DNA of 49,237 nt, from NCBI GenBank assembly GCA_035995165.1, contig DASYKU010000045.1:1-49237 (forward strand), in the 5' to 3' direction. Origin of the DNA: Mycobacteriales bacterium (GTDB lineage: Bacteria; Actinomycetota; Actinomycetes; Mycobacteriales; CADCTP01). Below, one piece after another: positions 33,171 through 40,222 of the stretch (position 1 is the first letter of the stretch; every line of letters starts with the position of its first letter). The translations under genes were made by a program, and so were the position numbers. Under the pieces are notes generated by a model. That model worked only from the letters and a program-made list of their open reading frames with translations. It was not told where the DNA came from and made no database searches.

Positions 33171-34427
33171 GTGAGGATGCCCCCGCGGGACCGGCCCGTC
33201 GCCGTCGACGGTCTCGTCGCCCTCGCGCTGCTGGGCCTGTTCGCGCTGGAGGCCTGGACCGCGGGCGATCCGCAGCCGGGGCAGCGCCCGCACGACGCGC
33301 CGGTCGCCGTGCTCACCGCCGCGATGGTGCTGCCGTACCTGGTCCACCGCCGGGCGCCACTGGTCGCGGCCGCGGTCAGCCTGGCCGCGCTGCTGGGCCT
33401 GGCCTTCCTGCACAGCCAGTCGTACCCGGGCTTCTACGCCTTCGCGCTGCTGTTCGCGATCTCGCTGCACACCGAGGATCGGCGCCGCCGGATCGTGGTC
33501 TTCGCCGCCACCCTGATCGCGCTGACGGTCGCCGTGTGGGCCCAGCCCGACGGGATCGCGACGGCCTCGACCTGGGTGTCCACGCTGCTGCTGGCGATCG
33601 TGGCCGGCCTCGGCGGCGACAACCTCCGGCACCGCCGGGCCCGCTGGGCCGCGTTGGAGGAACGGGCCGGGCTCATCGAGGCCGAGCGCGAGGAGCGGGC
33701 CCGCCGCGCGGTGGTCGACGAGCGGCTGCGGATCGCGCGCGAGCTGCACGACGTCGTGGCGCACTCGATGAGCGTGATCGCGGTCCAGGCCGGCGTCGGC
33801 CATCACGTCCTGGACACCCAGCCGGAGGAGGCCCGCCGCGCGCTGGCCGCGATCGAGACGACCAGCCGGGCGGCGCTGACCGAGATGCGACGGCTGCTCG
33901 GCGTACTGCGGGAGGAGGGCCAGAGCCGGGCCGCGCTGTCCCCGGCACCGGGGCTGGCCGACCTGCCGCTGCTGCTGGCCCAGGTCCGGGAGGCCGGTCT
34001 CGAGGTCAGCTCGACGGTCACCGGCACGCCGGCCGAGCCGGAGCTGCCGGTCGATCTGACCGCGTTCCGGATCGTGCAGGAGGCCCTGACGAACGCGCTC
34101 AAGCACGGCGGCCCGGCCGCGACCGTCTCCGTCGACCACCGGCCGGACGAGGTCCGGCTGGAGATCACCGACACCGGCCGGCCGGTCCCGGGCCCACGGC
34201 CGGTCGACGGCGGGCACGGGCTGGTCGGCATGCGGGAGCGGGTCGCGATCTTCGGCGGGCACCTCGACGCGGGTCCCTGCCCCGGCGGCGGTTACCGGGT
34301 CCTGGCCCGGCTCCCGCTCGCCCAGGACGCGTCGCGCGCCCACGACGCGTCGCCCGCCCAGCACGCGTCGCTCGCCCAGGACGCGTCGCTCGCCCAGGAT
34401 GCGTCGCTCGCCCAGGATGCGTCGTGA
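33171..34427 (+). CDS. NarL/DesK-type sensor histidine kinase with C-terminal hexapeptide repeats
   Basis: A 418-residue kinase with about four N-terminal membrane helices (residues 11-145), a coiled-coil linker (RARWAALEERAGLIEAEREE), the HisKA_3 box VVDERLRIARELHDVVAHSM (phospho-acceptor His193) and a HATPase domain (VQEALTNALKHGG; ITDTGRP; GGHGLVGMRERVAIFGG). The C-terminus is unusual: after the HATPase end (VLARLP) come six hexapeptide units of the type LAQDAS, encoded by an 18-bp tandem array. GTG at 33171 or ATG at 33177 may start it. The stop overlaps the response regulator GTG (GTGA), giving translational coupling. Confidence 0.92.
   Translation: MRMPPRDRPVAVDGLVALALLGLFALEAWTAGDPQPGQRPHDAPVAVLTAAMVLPYLVHRRAPLVAAAVSLAALLGLAFLHSQSYPGFYAFALLFAISLHTEDRRRRIVVFAATLIALTVAVWAQPDGIATASTWVSTLLLAIVAGLGGDNLRHRRARWAALEERAGLIEAEREERARRAVVDERLRIARELHDVVAHSMSVIAVQAGVGHHVLDTQPEEARRALAAIETTSRAALTEMRRLLGVLREEGQSRAALSPAPGLADLPLLLAQVREAGLEVSSTVTGTPAEPELPVDLTAFRIVQEALTNALKHGGPAATVSVDHRPDEVRLEITDTGRPVPGPRPVDGGHGLVGMRERVAIFGGHLDAGPCPGGGYRVLARLPLAQDASRAHDASPAQHASLAQDASLAQDASLAQDAS
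34317..34424 (+). repeat. six in-frame 18-bp tandem repeats at the kinase 3' end
   Basis: Six back-to-back 18-bp units, consensus CTCGCCCAGGACGCGTCG, begin at 34317, 34335, 34353, 34371, 34389 and 34407. Units 1 and 4 are identical, and units 5 and 6 are identical to each other (GATGCG instead of GACGCG). The array ends exactly at the kinase stop; its last G is the first base of the response regulator GTG. The 18-bp period keeps frame, so copy number can change without breaking either gene. Confidence 0.9.
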
Positions 34428-35089
34428 TCCGGGTCGTGGTCGCCGACGACCAGGCCCTCGTCCGCGGCGGCTTCCGCGTCCTCGTCGACTCCGCCACCGA
34501 CCTGCGGGTCGTCGGCGAGGCCAGCGACGGCGCCCAGGCGGTCGAGGTCGCGGCCCGCGAGCACCCGGACGTGATCCTCATGGACATCCGGATGCCGGTC
34601 ATGGACGGCCTCGAGGCGACCCGCCGGATCCTGGCCGCCGACCCCGAGCAGGCCGTCCGGGTCCTCATGCTGACCACCTTCGACCTGGACGAGTACGTCT
34701 TCGCCGCGCTCAAGGCCGGCGCCAGCGGTTTCATGCTCAAGGACACCCCGCCGGCCGCGCTGCTGTCCGGCATCCGGACCGTGGCCGGCGGCGACGCGCT
34801 GCTGTCCCCGAGCGTCACCCGCCACCTCATCGAGGAGTACGTCCGCCGCCCGCCGCGCTCGGCCGCTCCCCCGCCCCAGCTGGACGGGCTGACCGAGCGC
34901 GAGGTCGAGGTCCTCGGCCTGGTCGCGAAGGGCTGGTCCAACGCCGAGATCGCCGACCGCCTGCACGTCACCCCGGCCACGGCCAAGACCCACCTGAGCC
35001 GGCTGCTGATGAAGCTCGGCGCCCGCGACCGGGCCCAGCTCATCGTCCTGGCGTACGAGACCGGCCTGGTGTCACCGGCCGGCCGCTGA
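34424..35089 (+). CDS. NarL/FixJ-family response regulator
   Basis: A 221-residue partner of the kinase upstream. Receiver domain (1-125): acidic pair in VVVADDQALV, phospho-acceptor Asp54 in VILMDIRMPVMDGLEATRR, conserved Lys in SGFMLKDTPP. LuxR-type HTH (about 150-212): LTEREVEVLGLVAKGWSNAEIADRL then TPATAKTHLSRLLMKLGARD. Its GTG start overlaps the kinase stop, and the ribosome-binding region lies inside the tandem repeat array, so its translation probably depends on ribosomes finishing the kinase. It is convergent with the sigma-factor gene 1 bp away. Confidence 0.93.
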   Translation: MIRVVVADDQALVRGGFRVLVDSATDLRVVGEASDGAQAVEVAAREHPDVILMDIRMPVMDGLEATRRILAADPEQAVRVLMLTTFDLDEYVFAALKAGASGFMLKDTPPAALLSGIRTVAGGDALLSPSVTRHLIEEYVRRPPRSAAPPPQLDGLTEREVEVLGLVAKGWSNAEIADRLHVTPATAKTHLSRLLMKLGARDRAQLIVLAYETGLVSPAGR

Positions 35090-35090
35090 C

Positions 35091-35855
35091 TCAGTCCGCG
35101 AACTGGGTGCGCAGCTGGGCCAGCGTCCGGGCCAGCAGCCGGGAGACGTGCATCTGGGAGATGCCGAGCTGGGCCGCGATCTGGGACTGGGTCTGGTTGC
35201 CGTAGAAGCGCAGCAGCAGGATCCGCCGCTCCCGCTCCGGCAGCGTCGCCAGCGCCGGGCCGATCGACTCGTGCAGCTCGACGTCGGCCAGCGCCCGGTC
35301 CTCGCCGCCGATCGTGTCGGCCAGCGTGAGCTCGTCCCCGATCGGCGCTTCCAGCGAGTCCGCCCGGTACGCGGTGGCGCACTCCAGCGCCTCCAGCACC
35401 TCCTCCTCGGTCCGGCCGGAGCGCTCGACCAGCTCGGCCACGCTCGGGGACCGGTTGAGCTCCTGGGTGAGCTCGCCCGCGTACCGGGTGATCTCGGTGG
35501 TCAGCTCCTGCAGGCTGCGGTGCACGTGCACGGCCCAGGTCCGGTCCCGGAAGTGCCGCCGGATCTCGCCCAGGATCGTCGGTGCCGCGTACGTGCTGAA
35601 CTCCAGGCCGCGATCGACGTCGAACCGGTCGACGGCCTTGACCAGCCCGACAGAGCCGGCCTGCATCAGGTCGTCCAGCGGCTCACCGCGGCCGGCGTAG
35701 CGGTGCGCGAAGTAGCGGACCATCGGCAGGTGGTGCTCGACCAGCCGCTGCCGCAGCCGGACCCGCTCCGGCGCGGACGCCGGCAGCTCGGCCATCCGGG
35801 TGAACATCTCCCGGATGCCGTCCCGCCCGAGGGGCGGTCCGATCGCAAGGGTCAT
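35091..35855 (-). CDS. SigB/SigF/SigG-family RNA polymerase sigma factor
   Basis: A 254-residue group-3 sigma factor. Region 2 is clear (LVEHHLPMVRYFAHRYAGRG; LDDLMQAGSVGLVKAVDRFD; EFSTYAAPTILGEIRRHFRD), then region 3 (ELTQELNRSPSVAELVERSG) and region 4 with its helix-turn-helix (LPERERRILLLRFYGNQTQSQIAAQLGISQMHVSRLLART). SigF-like factors drive stress, envelope or sporulation genes in actinomycetes and are held by anti-sigma kinases that STAS proteins counteract. A STAS gene lies upstream on the same strand. The start at 35855 (MTLAIGPP) suits the family better than one 17 codons earlier. Confidence 0.9.
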   Translation of the reverse strand: MTLAIGPPLGRDGIREMFTRMAELPASAPERVRLRQRLVEHHLPMVRYFAHRYAGRGEPLDDLMQAGSVGLVKAVDRFDVDRGLEFSTYAAPTILGEIRRHFRDRTWAVHVHRSLQELTTEITRYAGELTQELNRSPSVAELVERSGRTEEEVLEALECATAYRADSLEAPIGDELTLADTIGGEDRALADVELHESIGPALATLPERERRILLLRFYGNQTQSQIAAQLGISQMHVSRLLARTLAQLRTQFAD

Positions 35856-36323
35856 GGCGACTCCAGAACGACGCGGACGAAGCACGGCGGCTGGCGAATC
35901 AACCACCCGAACCGTACCTCAACTCGGTTTAGCGTCGCTCCTGAGCCCGGGGTCCGGGCTGCGGGTCGGCCGCGGCCGCCTCGCGGCGGATCGGATCGGT
36001 CGGTGTGCTGCGACCAGGTGCCGCCCACGGCATTACTCGGCCCTCCCCGTTGATTCGTGCTGACATCTCGGCGGGCCCGGGAAAGGCCTGGGGCATCGCG
36101 ATCCGGCGGATGGTCGATCACGTCCGGTCTCACCGGCGGGTCGCGGCCCCGGCGGCGCGCTCCCCGCACCGCCGGCGGCGGCGGTGCCGACGGTCGCGCC
36201 GTGCGTCACCGCGGTCCGCGCGTTGACGTCCTGCGGGTGACGGACGGCCACCCGCTGACCCCGCTCGCCCGGCGGCCACCAGTCCACTGTGGACGGTCGC
36301 GGCGGCACTCGGCCGGCGGGCGT
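35856..36323. other. 468-bp intergenic region between sigma-factor and STAS genes
   Basis: No convincing gene: open frames on both strands have proline/arginine-rich composition without codon-position bias. It contains the presumed promoter of the sigma gene (AT-richer stretch near 35895-35935; no clear consensus) and one perfect GTCCACTGTGGAC palindrome at 36282-36294, 30 bp past the STAS stop. Confidence 0.6.
36282..36294. repeat. perfect 13-bp palindromic word GTCCACTGTGGAC in noncoding DNA
   Basis: The only perfect copy outside a gene. Being noncoding, it shows that the word is not just a by-product of a Ser-Thr-Val-Asp peptide. Confidence 0.8.
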
Positions 36324-36650
36324 TCAGTTGCCGGGGTCGGAGGGGTCGGCGATGACGAGGACGTTGTCGAGGCCGCTGACCCGCAGCAGCGCCGCCACCC
36401 GGGACGGCACGTCGCGCAGCCGGAGCTCGAGGCCGCGGTCGCGGGCCCGCAGGTGCGCGGCGATGAGCACGGACAGACCGGAGGAGTCCATGAACGTCAC
36501 CGCCGCGAGGTCCACCACGATGGGGTCGCCCACGGCCAGCGCGGCGTCCAGGGCCTGACGCATCTTGGGCGCGGAGTCGATGTCGACCTCGCCCGCGACC
36601 GTGATGCGCACGCCACCGTCCCCGGCCGTACGCGTGACCTTCATCCCCAT
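36324..36650 (-). CDS. STAS-domain anti-sigma factor antagonist
   Basis: A 108-residue single-domain STAS protein like SpoIIAA/RsbV: VRITVAGEVDIDSAPKMRQALDAAL, then PIVVDLAAVTFMDSSGLSVLIAAHLRARDRG, with Ser56/Ser57 in the MDSSG motif that anti-sigma kinases phosphorylate. Unphosphorylated, it would bind the anti-sigma factor and free a sigma factor. It is encoded upstream of the SigF-like gene on the same strand, a natural but unproven partner. The start at 36650 has GGGGG 5 nt upstream; an in-frame ATG at 36644 is possible. Confidence 0.9.
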   Translation of the reverse strand: MGMKVTRTAGDGGVRITVAGEVDIDSAPKMRQALDAALAVGDPIVVDLAAVTFMDSSGLSVLIAAHLRARDRGLELRLRDVPSRVAALLRVSGLDNVLVIADPSDPGN

Positions 36651-36802
36651 CCGGGCCCCCACCGCTCGGCTGCCACGCTGCCCCGCGGCGTCGCAGCGAC
36701 CACCGTGGGGGCACGCTACCGACTTCGGCGTACCCGCGCCCACCAACCCGCCTGACGCGACACGGTCGCATCCGGCCGGATCCGCCGTTACCGTCCGGGA
36801 GC

Positions 36803-37177
36803 ATGGACGAGACCGGTGCCCGTACGGCACTGCAGCACTACATCGACCACAGTGCCGCGGGTGACGACGAGGGGGCGCACGAGATCTACACAGCTGACGC
36901 GGTCCTCGAGTTCCCGCAGTCGGGCGAGCGGTTCGAGGGCGTGCCGAACTTCCTGGAGTGGCGGCGGAAGTACCCGGCACAGGTGGGTTTCGAGATCCGC
37001 CGGGTGCGCGGCGGCGAGGACGTCTGGGTCGCCGAGATCGCGGTCCGGTACGACGGCGGCCCCTGGAACCACGGTGTCGGAATCTACGAGTTCCGCGGCG
37101 ACAAGGTCTCCCGCGAGACCATCTACTACGCCGAGCCCTTCGACGCCCCCGACTGGCGCGCCCCCTGGCGGGCCTAG
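36803..37177 (+). CDS. SnoaL/NTF2-like protein
   Basis: A 124-residue cone-fold protein: N-terminal helix ARTALQHYIDHSAAGDDEGAHEIYTADAVLEFPQSGERFEG, then NFLEWRRKYPAQVGFEIRRV and strand pair WVAEIAVRYDGGPWNHGVGIYEF with RGDKVSRETIYYAEPF at the end. The fold serves as isomerase, cyclase or binding protein; no catalytic residue can be assigned. It is divergent from the STAS gene across 152 bp. Its TAG stop shares the four bases CTAG with the convergent small acidic protein gene. Confidence 0.85.
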   Translation: MDETGARTALQHYIDHSAAGDDEGAHEIYTADAVLEFPQSGERFEGVPNFLEWRRKYPAQVGFEIRRVRGGEDVWVAEIAVRYDGGPWNHGVGIYEFRGDKVSRETIYYAEPFDAPDWRAPWRA

Positions 37178-37362
37178 TCCTCGTCGCGGTCGACCTCCCG
37201 CAGCTGCTCCAGGCGCGACTCGCCCTCCTCGGTGCCCGGCGCGGCCGGGTGGTGCACGTCCTCGGTCAGGCTGCCGGACTCGGCGTTCTCGACCGCGGCT
37301 TCGATGTCCGGGCCGCCCTGCGACGGGTCGGGCGAACGGAGTGGCTCGTTGTCCTCTGTCAT
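37174..37362 (-). CDS. small acidic hypothetical protein
   Basis: A 62-residue, strongly acidic, probably disordered protein (MTEDNEPLRSPDPSQGGPDI at the N-terminus, EEGESRLEQLREVDRDED at the end) with no recognised domain. It is kept as a gene because its composition (Glu/Asp-rich, balanced) is unlike the Arg/Pro-rich antisense frames nearby, it starts with ATG, and it shares a CTAG stop overlap with the NTF2-like gene, as other real convergent pairs here do. Function unknown. Confidence 0.55.
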   Translation of the reverse strand: MTEDNEPLRSPDPSQGGPDIEAAVENAESGSLTEDVHHPAAPGTEEGESRLEQLREVDRDED

Positions 37363-37400
37363 GCCGTGCCCCTACCCCGGTCGGCGCAGATCGAGTCGCG

Positions 37401-38132
37401 TCAGCGGCCGTGGAAGAAGGAGACCGCCTCGGTCAGGGCGAGGTCGGTGAGGACCGGATCGTGCCGGGCGCCGATGTCGCGCATGAACGCGTGCTCGCCG
37501 CCCTCGTAGACGTGCAGCTCGGTGTCCTCCCGGCCGGCCGCGTAGAGCGCGGAGATCACCTGGGCCCGGGCGGCGGCCGGAACGTGCGGGTCCCGCGAGC
37601 CGAACACGATCATCAGCCGGCCGTGGACGTCGGCGGCCCGGGCCAGCGAGCCGGGGTCGTCGGCGCCGAGCCCGCCGTCCTGCAGGCCGGTCGGGTAGAA
37701 GCACACGGTGGCCGAGACCCGCGGGTCGAACGCGGCCCGGAACGCCAGGTGCCCGCCGATGCAGAAACCCACTGCCAGCAGCGCATCGACGTCCGCCCGC
37801 TGCTGGAGGAAGTCGAGGACCGCGACCCGGTCGGAGTCGAACTGCGCGGTCGTCGTCGCGGCCGCCCCGGCCAGGCCGGCCGCCTTGCCACCGTCGTCGA
37901 ACTCCAGCGCCACCCCGGCCAGCTCGCCGCGCGGGTAGATCTCCGGCACGCAGACCAGGAACCCGGCCGCCGCCAGCCGCCGCGCGGTCCGCAGCGTCGA
38001 GTCGGTCAGCTGGAAGATGTCGGTGTAGAGCAGCACGCCCGGCCACGGTCCGGGCCCGGCCGGCGTGATCAGCACCGCCCGGATCTCGCAGTCCGGTGCC
38101 GGGATCCGTACCTCGTCCTCGCTGACCTTCAC
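37401..38132 (-). CDS. dienelactone hydrolase-family protein
   Basis: A 243-residue alpha/beta hydrolase of the dienelactone hydrolase type. The triad is visible: Cys124 in LLAVGFCIGGHLAFR, Asp181 in IVFGSRDPHVP and His214 in YEGGEHAFMRD. Dienelactone hydrolases open the lactone in chloroaromatic breakdown, but many homologues have other esters as substrates. GTG at 38132 is taken as start (MKVSEDEVRIP); the same frame is open upstream but without family sequence. It stands alone between the small acidic gene and the beta-helix protein gene. Confidence 0.88.
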   Translation of the reverse strand: MKVSEDEVRIPAPDCEIRAVLITPAGPGPWPGVLLYTDIFQLTDSTLRTARRLAAAGFLVCVPEIYPRGELAGVALEFDDGGKAAGLAGAAATTTAQFDSDRVAVLDFLQQRADVDALLAVGFCIGGHLAFRAAFDPRVSATVCFYPTGLQDGGLGADDPGSLARAADVHGRLMIVFGSRDPHVPAAARAQVISALYAAGREDTELHVYEGGEHAFMRDIGARHDPVLTDLALTEAVSFFHGR

Positions 38133-38202
38133 CCGCGCGACCCTAGGCCATGCCCGGACCGGCCCCAGGCCTCGTACGGCCGGTCCCGGGCCGGACCGAG
38201 GA

Positions 38203-38964
38203 TCAGCAGGCCGGTGCGCAGTCGTCCGGGTGGTTGCCGGTGACCGTGGTGTGGTCGAGCGTCGGGATGCTGCTGCCGCCGAAGGTGGCGAAGATGCCGC
38301 CGCCGAAGGTGGCGGTGTTCCCGGTGATCGTCGACCCGTGCAGGACCGCGATCTCCTCGTTGAGGAGGCCACCACCGGCGTTGGCGGCGGTGTTGCCGCT
38401 GATGCGGGTCGACCAGGTGACCAGGGTGCCGTTGTTCCAGATCCCGCCACCGTCATTGAGGGTGCTGCGGTTGCCGGCGACGGTCGAGCGGACCAGCGTG
38501 AGGAACCCGGAGTTGAGGATGCCGCCGCCCGAGCCCACGGTGGTGTTGTCGCGGACCAGCAGGCGGGTCGCCTTGAGGGTGCCGAAGTTGTCGATGCCGG
38601 TCTGGCCGTGGGTCACGACGACGTCGGTCAGCGTCACCGTGGCGAAGTCCACCAGCAGGACCGAGCCGGCTCCCCCGCCGTCGAGCACGGGGCGGCGGGC
38701 GCCGGGGTGCAGACCGGCGATCGTCAGGTCCGTGGTGACGTCGTAGTTCCCGGTGCAGGTGCCCGAGACGACCAGCCGGTCCCCGGCCCGGGCCGCCGCG
38801 ATGGCGGTGCTGAGCGCGACGCCGGTGTCGGGCCCGTACGAGGCGCCGAGCGCCGCGTTCTGGACCCGGCAGTTCGGTCCGGCGGCAGCCGCAGGCCCGG
38901 CCGCGGCGACGGATCCGCCCGCGATCGCGGCGAGCACGAGCAGGACTGTGATGGTTCGCGCCAT
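38203..38964 (-). CDS. secreted right-handed beta-helix (parallel beta) protein
   Basis: A 253-residue exported protein. A Sec signal covers residues 1-28 (ITVLLVLAAIAGGSVAAAGP). The mature part has repeating rungs of about 20-25 residues such as GTLKATRLLVRDNTTVGSGGG, GFLTLVRSTVAGNRSTLNDGG and GTLVTWSTRISGNTAANAGGG, the GGGI-type turns of polymorphic-outer-membrane/pectate-lyase-like beta helices. Two cysteine pairs (near residues 34/92 and the last DDCAPAC) may form disulfides. No catalytic site is recognised. The start at 38964 has GGGGG 8 nt upstream. Confidence 0.82.
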   Translation of the reverse strand: MARTITVLLVLAAIAGGSVAAAGPAAAAGPNCRVQNAALGASYGPDTGVALSTAIAAARAGDRLVVSGTCTGNYDVTTDLTIAGLHPGARRPVLDGGGAGSVLLVDFATVTLTDVVVTHGQTGIDNFGTLKATRLLVRDNTTVGSGGGILNSGFLTLVRSTVAGNRSTLNDGGGIWNNGTLVTWSTRISGNTAANAGGGLLNEEIAVLHGSTITGNTATFGGGIFATFGGSSIPTLDHTTVTGNHPDDCAPAC

Positions 38965-39230
38965 TGCGAACACCCCCAGGGATCTCGGGGGCAATATCCC
39001 ACGGCTGTCGCGGGCCGACAATCCTTCCGGCGGCCGAAAACCCCCCGCGCGCTCGGCCCCAGACCTGCTACGCCCGCCTCCCCGAACCCGGTTGGCGACG
39101 GGGCTATCGTGACCGCGTGACCTGTTTCGACGCCCTGCGGATCCGTCGCGCCTGAGCGCGGCGACGTCCTGCTGAGGCCTCCGCCGCGCCCGTACACGCC
39201 CCAGACCTCCTACGGGTACGGAGATTCCGC

Positions 39231-40001
39231 ATGGTCACCCCCTTTCCCGAGCTCGACGCGCTGCTGGCCGACCTGGTCGGCTCGGCCCGCGCGATCCTCG
39301 GCGACACCTTCGTCGGCGCCTACGTGCAGGGCTCCTTCGCCCTCGGCGCCGGCGACCTCACCAGCGACTGCGACTTCATCGTCGCCACCACCGCACCACC
39401 GTCCGGCCCGGCCGAGGCCGGCCTGCGGGCGCTGCACGACGAGATCCCGACCCGCCCCGGCCTCTGGCCGCGCAACATCGAGGGCTCGTACGCGGACGTG
39501 ACGTCGCTGCGGAGCGTCGACGGCCTCGGCGTGCCCTGGCTGTTCAACGACCACGGCCATCGCACCCTGATCTGGGACACGCACTGCAACAGCGCGCACG
39601 CCCGCTGGATCCTGCACCGGCACGGCATCACGCTGGCCGGGCCGCCGGTCACCGAGCTGGTCGACCCGGTCCCGCCGGAGTCCTTGCGGGCCGAGGCCCG
39701 GACCGCGCTGCCGGGGATCCTGGCCGGCCTGCGGAGCTGGGCACCGTTCGACATCGCCTGGACCCAGCGCTACCTGGTCTCGACGTACTGCCGGGTGCTC
39801 TACACGCTGCGGACGGCCGAGGTGACGTCCAAGCGCGGGGCACTGACGTGGGCCCGGGACGAGCTCGACCCGCGCTGGCGCCCGCTGCTCACCCAGGTGA
39901 TCGAGGACCGTCCGCTCGGCTGGGACCCGGACGCACCGCCCCGTCCGGGCAGTCTGGAGACGGCGCTGGAGTTCGCCGCGTACGTGGCGGCGCTGGGCTG
40001 A
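39231..40001 (+). CDS. AadA-like nucleotidyltransferase (aminoglycoside adenylyltransferase family)
   Basis: A 256-residue protein. The N-terminal nucleotidyltransferase core has FVGAYVQGSFALGAGDLTSDCDFIV: the GS pair at 34-35 and metal-binding Asp46 and Asp48. A helical C-terminal domain follows (PFDIAWTQRYLVSTYCRVLYTLRT; SKRGALTWARDEL), as in AadA/DUF4111 proteins that adenylylate streptomycin or spectinomycin. Whether it gives resistance is not decidable. GGAG lies 7 nt before the ATG. A possible 12-codon reading frame upstream is described under findings. The protein seems chromosomal rather than cassette-borne: GC and codon use match its neighbours. Confidence 0.82.
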   Translation: MVTPFPELDALLADLVGSARAILGDTFVGAYVQGSFALGAGDLTSDCDFIVATTAPPSGPAEAGLRALHDEIPTRPGLWPRNIEGSYADVTSLRSVDGLGVPWLFNDHGHRTLIWDTHCNSAHARWILHRHGITLAGPPVTELVDPVPPESLRAEARTALPGILAGLRSWAPFDIAWTQRYLVSTYCRVLYTLRTAEVTSKRGALTWARDELDPRWRPLLTQVIEDRPLGWDPDAPPRPGSLETALEFAAYVAALG

Positions 40002-40004
40002 CGC

Positions 40005-40157
40005 TCAGCGGAACCGCCGTTCCAGCTCGGCGACGGTGTCCGGCTCGCCGGCCGCCATCGCCGCGGAGGCCAGCCGCCGGGACGTGGCCAGTTGCTGGTC
40101 CACCGCGGCCCGGGCCCGGGCCAGTTCGTCCTCGGTGTAGTCCTTCCGACCGAGCAT
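40005..40157 (-). CDS. small conserved-looking helical protein
   Basis: A 50-residue protein (MLGRKDYTEDELARARAAVD, then ATSRRLASAAMAAGEPDTVA) predicted as two amphipathic helices. It follows the formamidase-like gene by 66 bp on the same strand and ends 3 bp from the convergent nucleotidyltransferase gene. Codon-position bias is normal for this genome. Function unknown; the ATG at 40157 has GAGG 11 nt upstream, so a start slightly upstream is possible. Confidence 0.5.
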   Translation of the reverse strand: MLGRKDYTEDELARARAAVDQQLATSRRLASAAMAAGEPDTVAELERRFR

Positions 40158-40222
40158 GGGCGTCCCGTCCTCGAACGTCGCGTCGGTCGGTCTGACGAAC
40201 GGCGGCGCCGGGATGTGACGGC

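Noticed and set aside
33434-33948. Minus-strand frames inside the second kinase gene
   Set aside because: Antisense shadows with Arg/Ser/Pro bias and no domain.
36057-36755. Plus-strand frame in the sigma/STAS interval
   Set aside because: Low-complexity Arg/Gly/His translation, antisense to the STAS gene for much of its length, no start signal.
39231-40001. Mobile antibiotic-resistance cassette
   Set aside because: No integrase, attC site, IS or base-composition change around the AadA-like gene.
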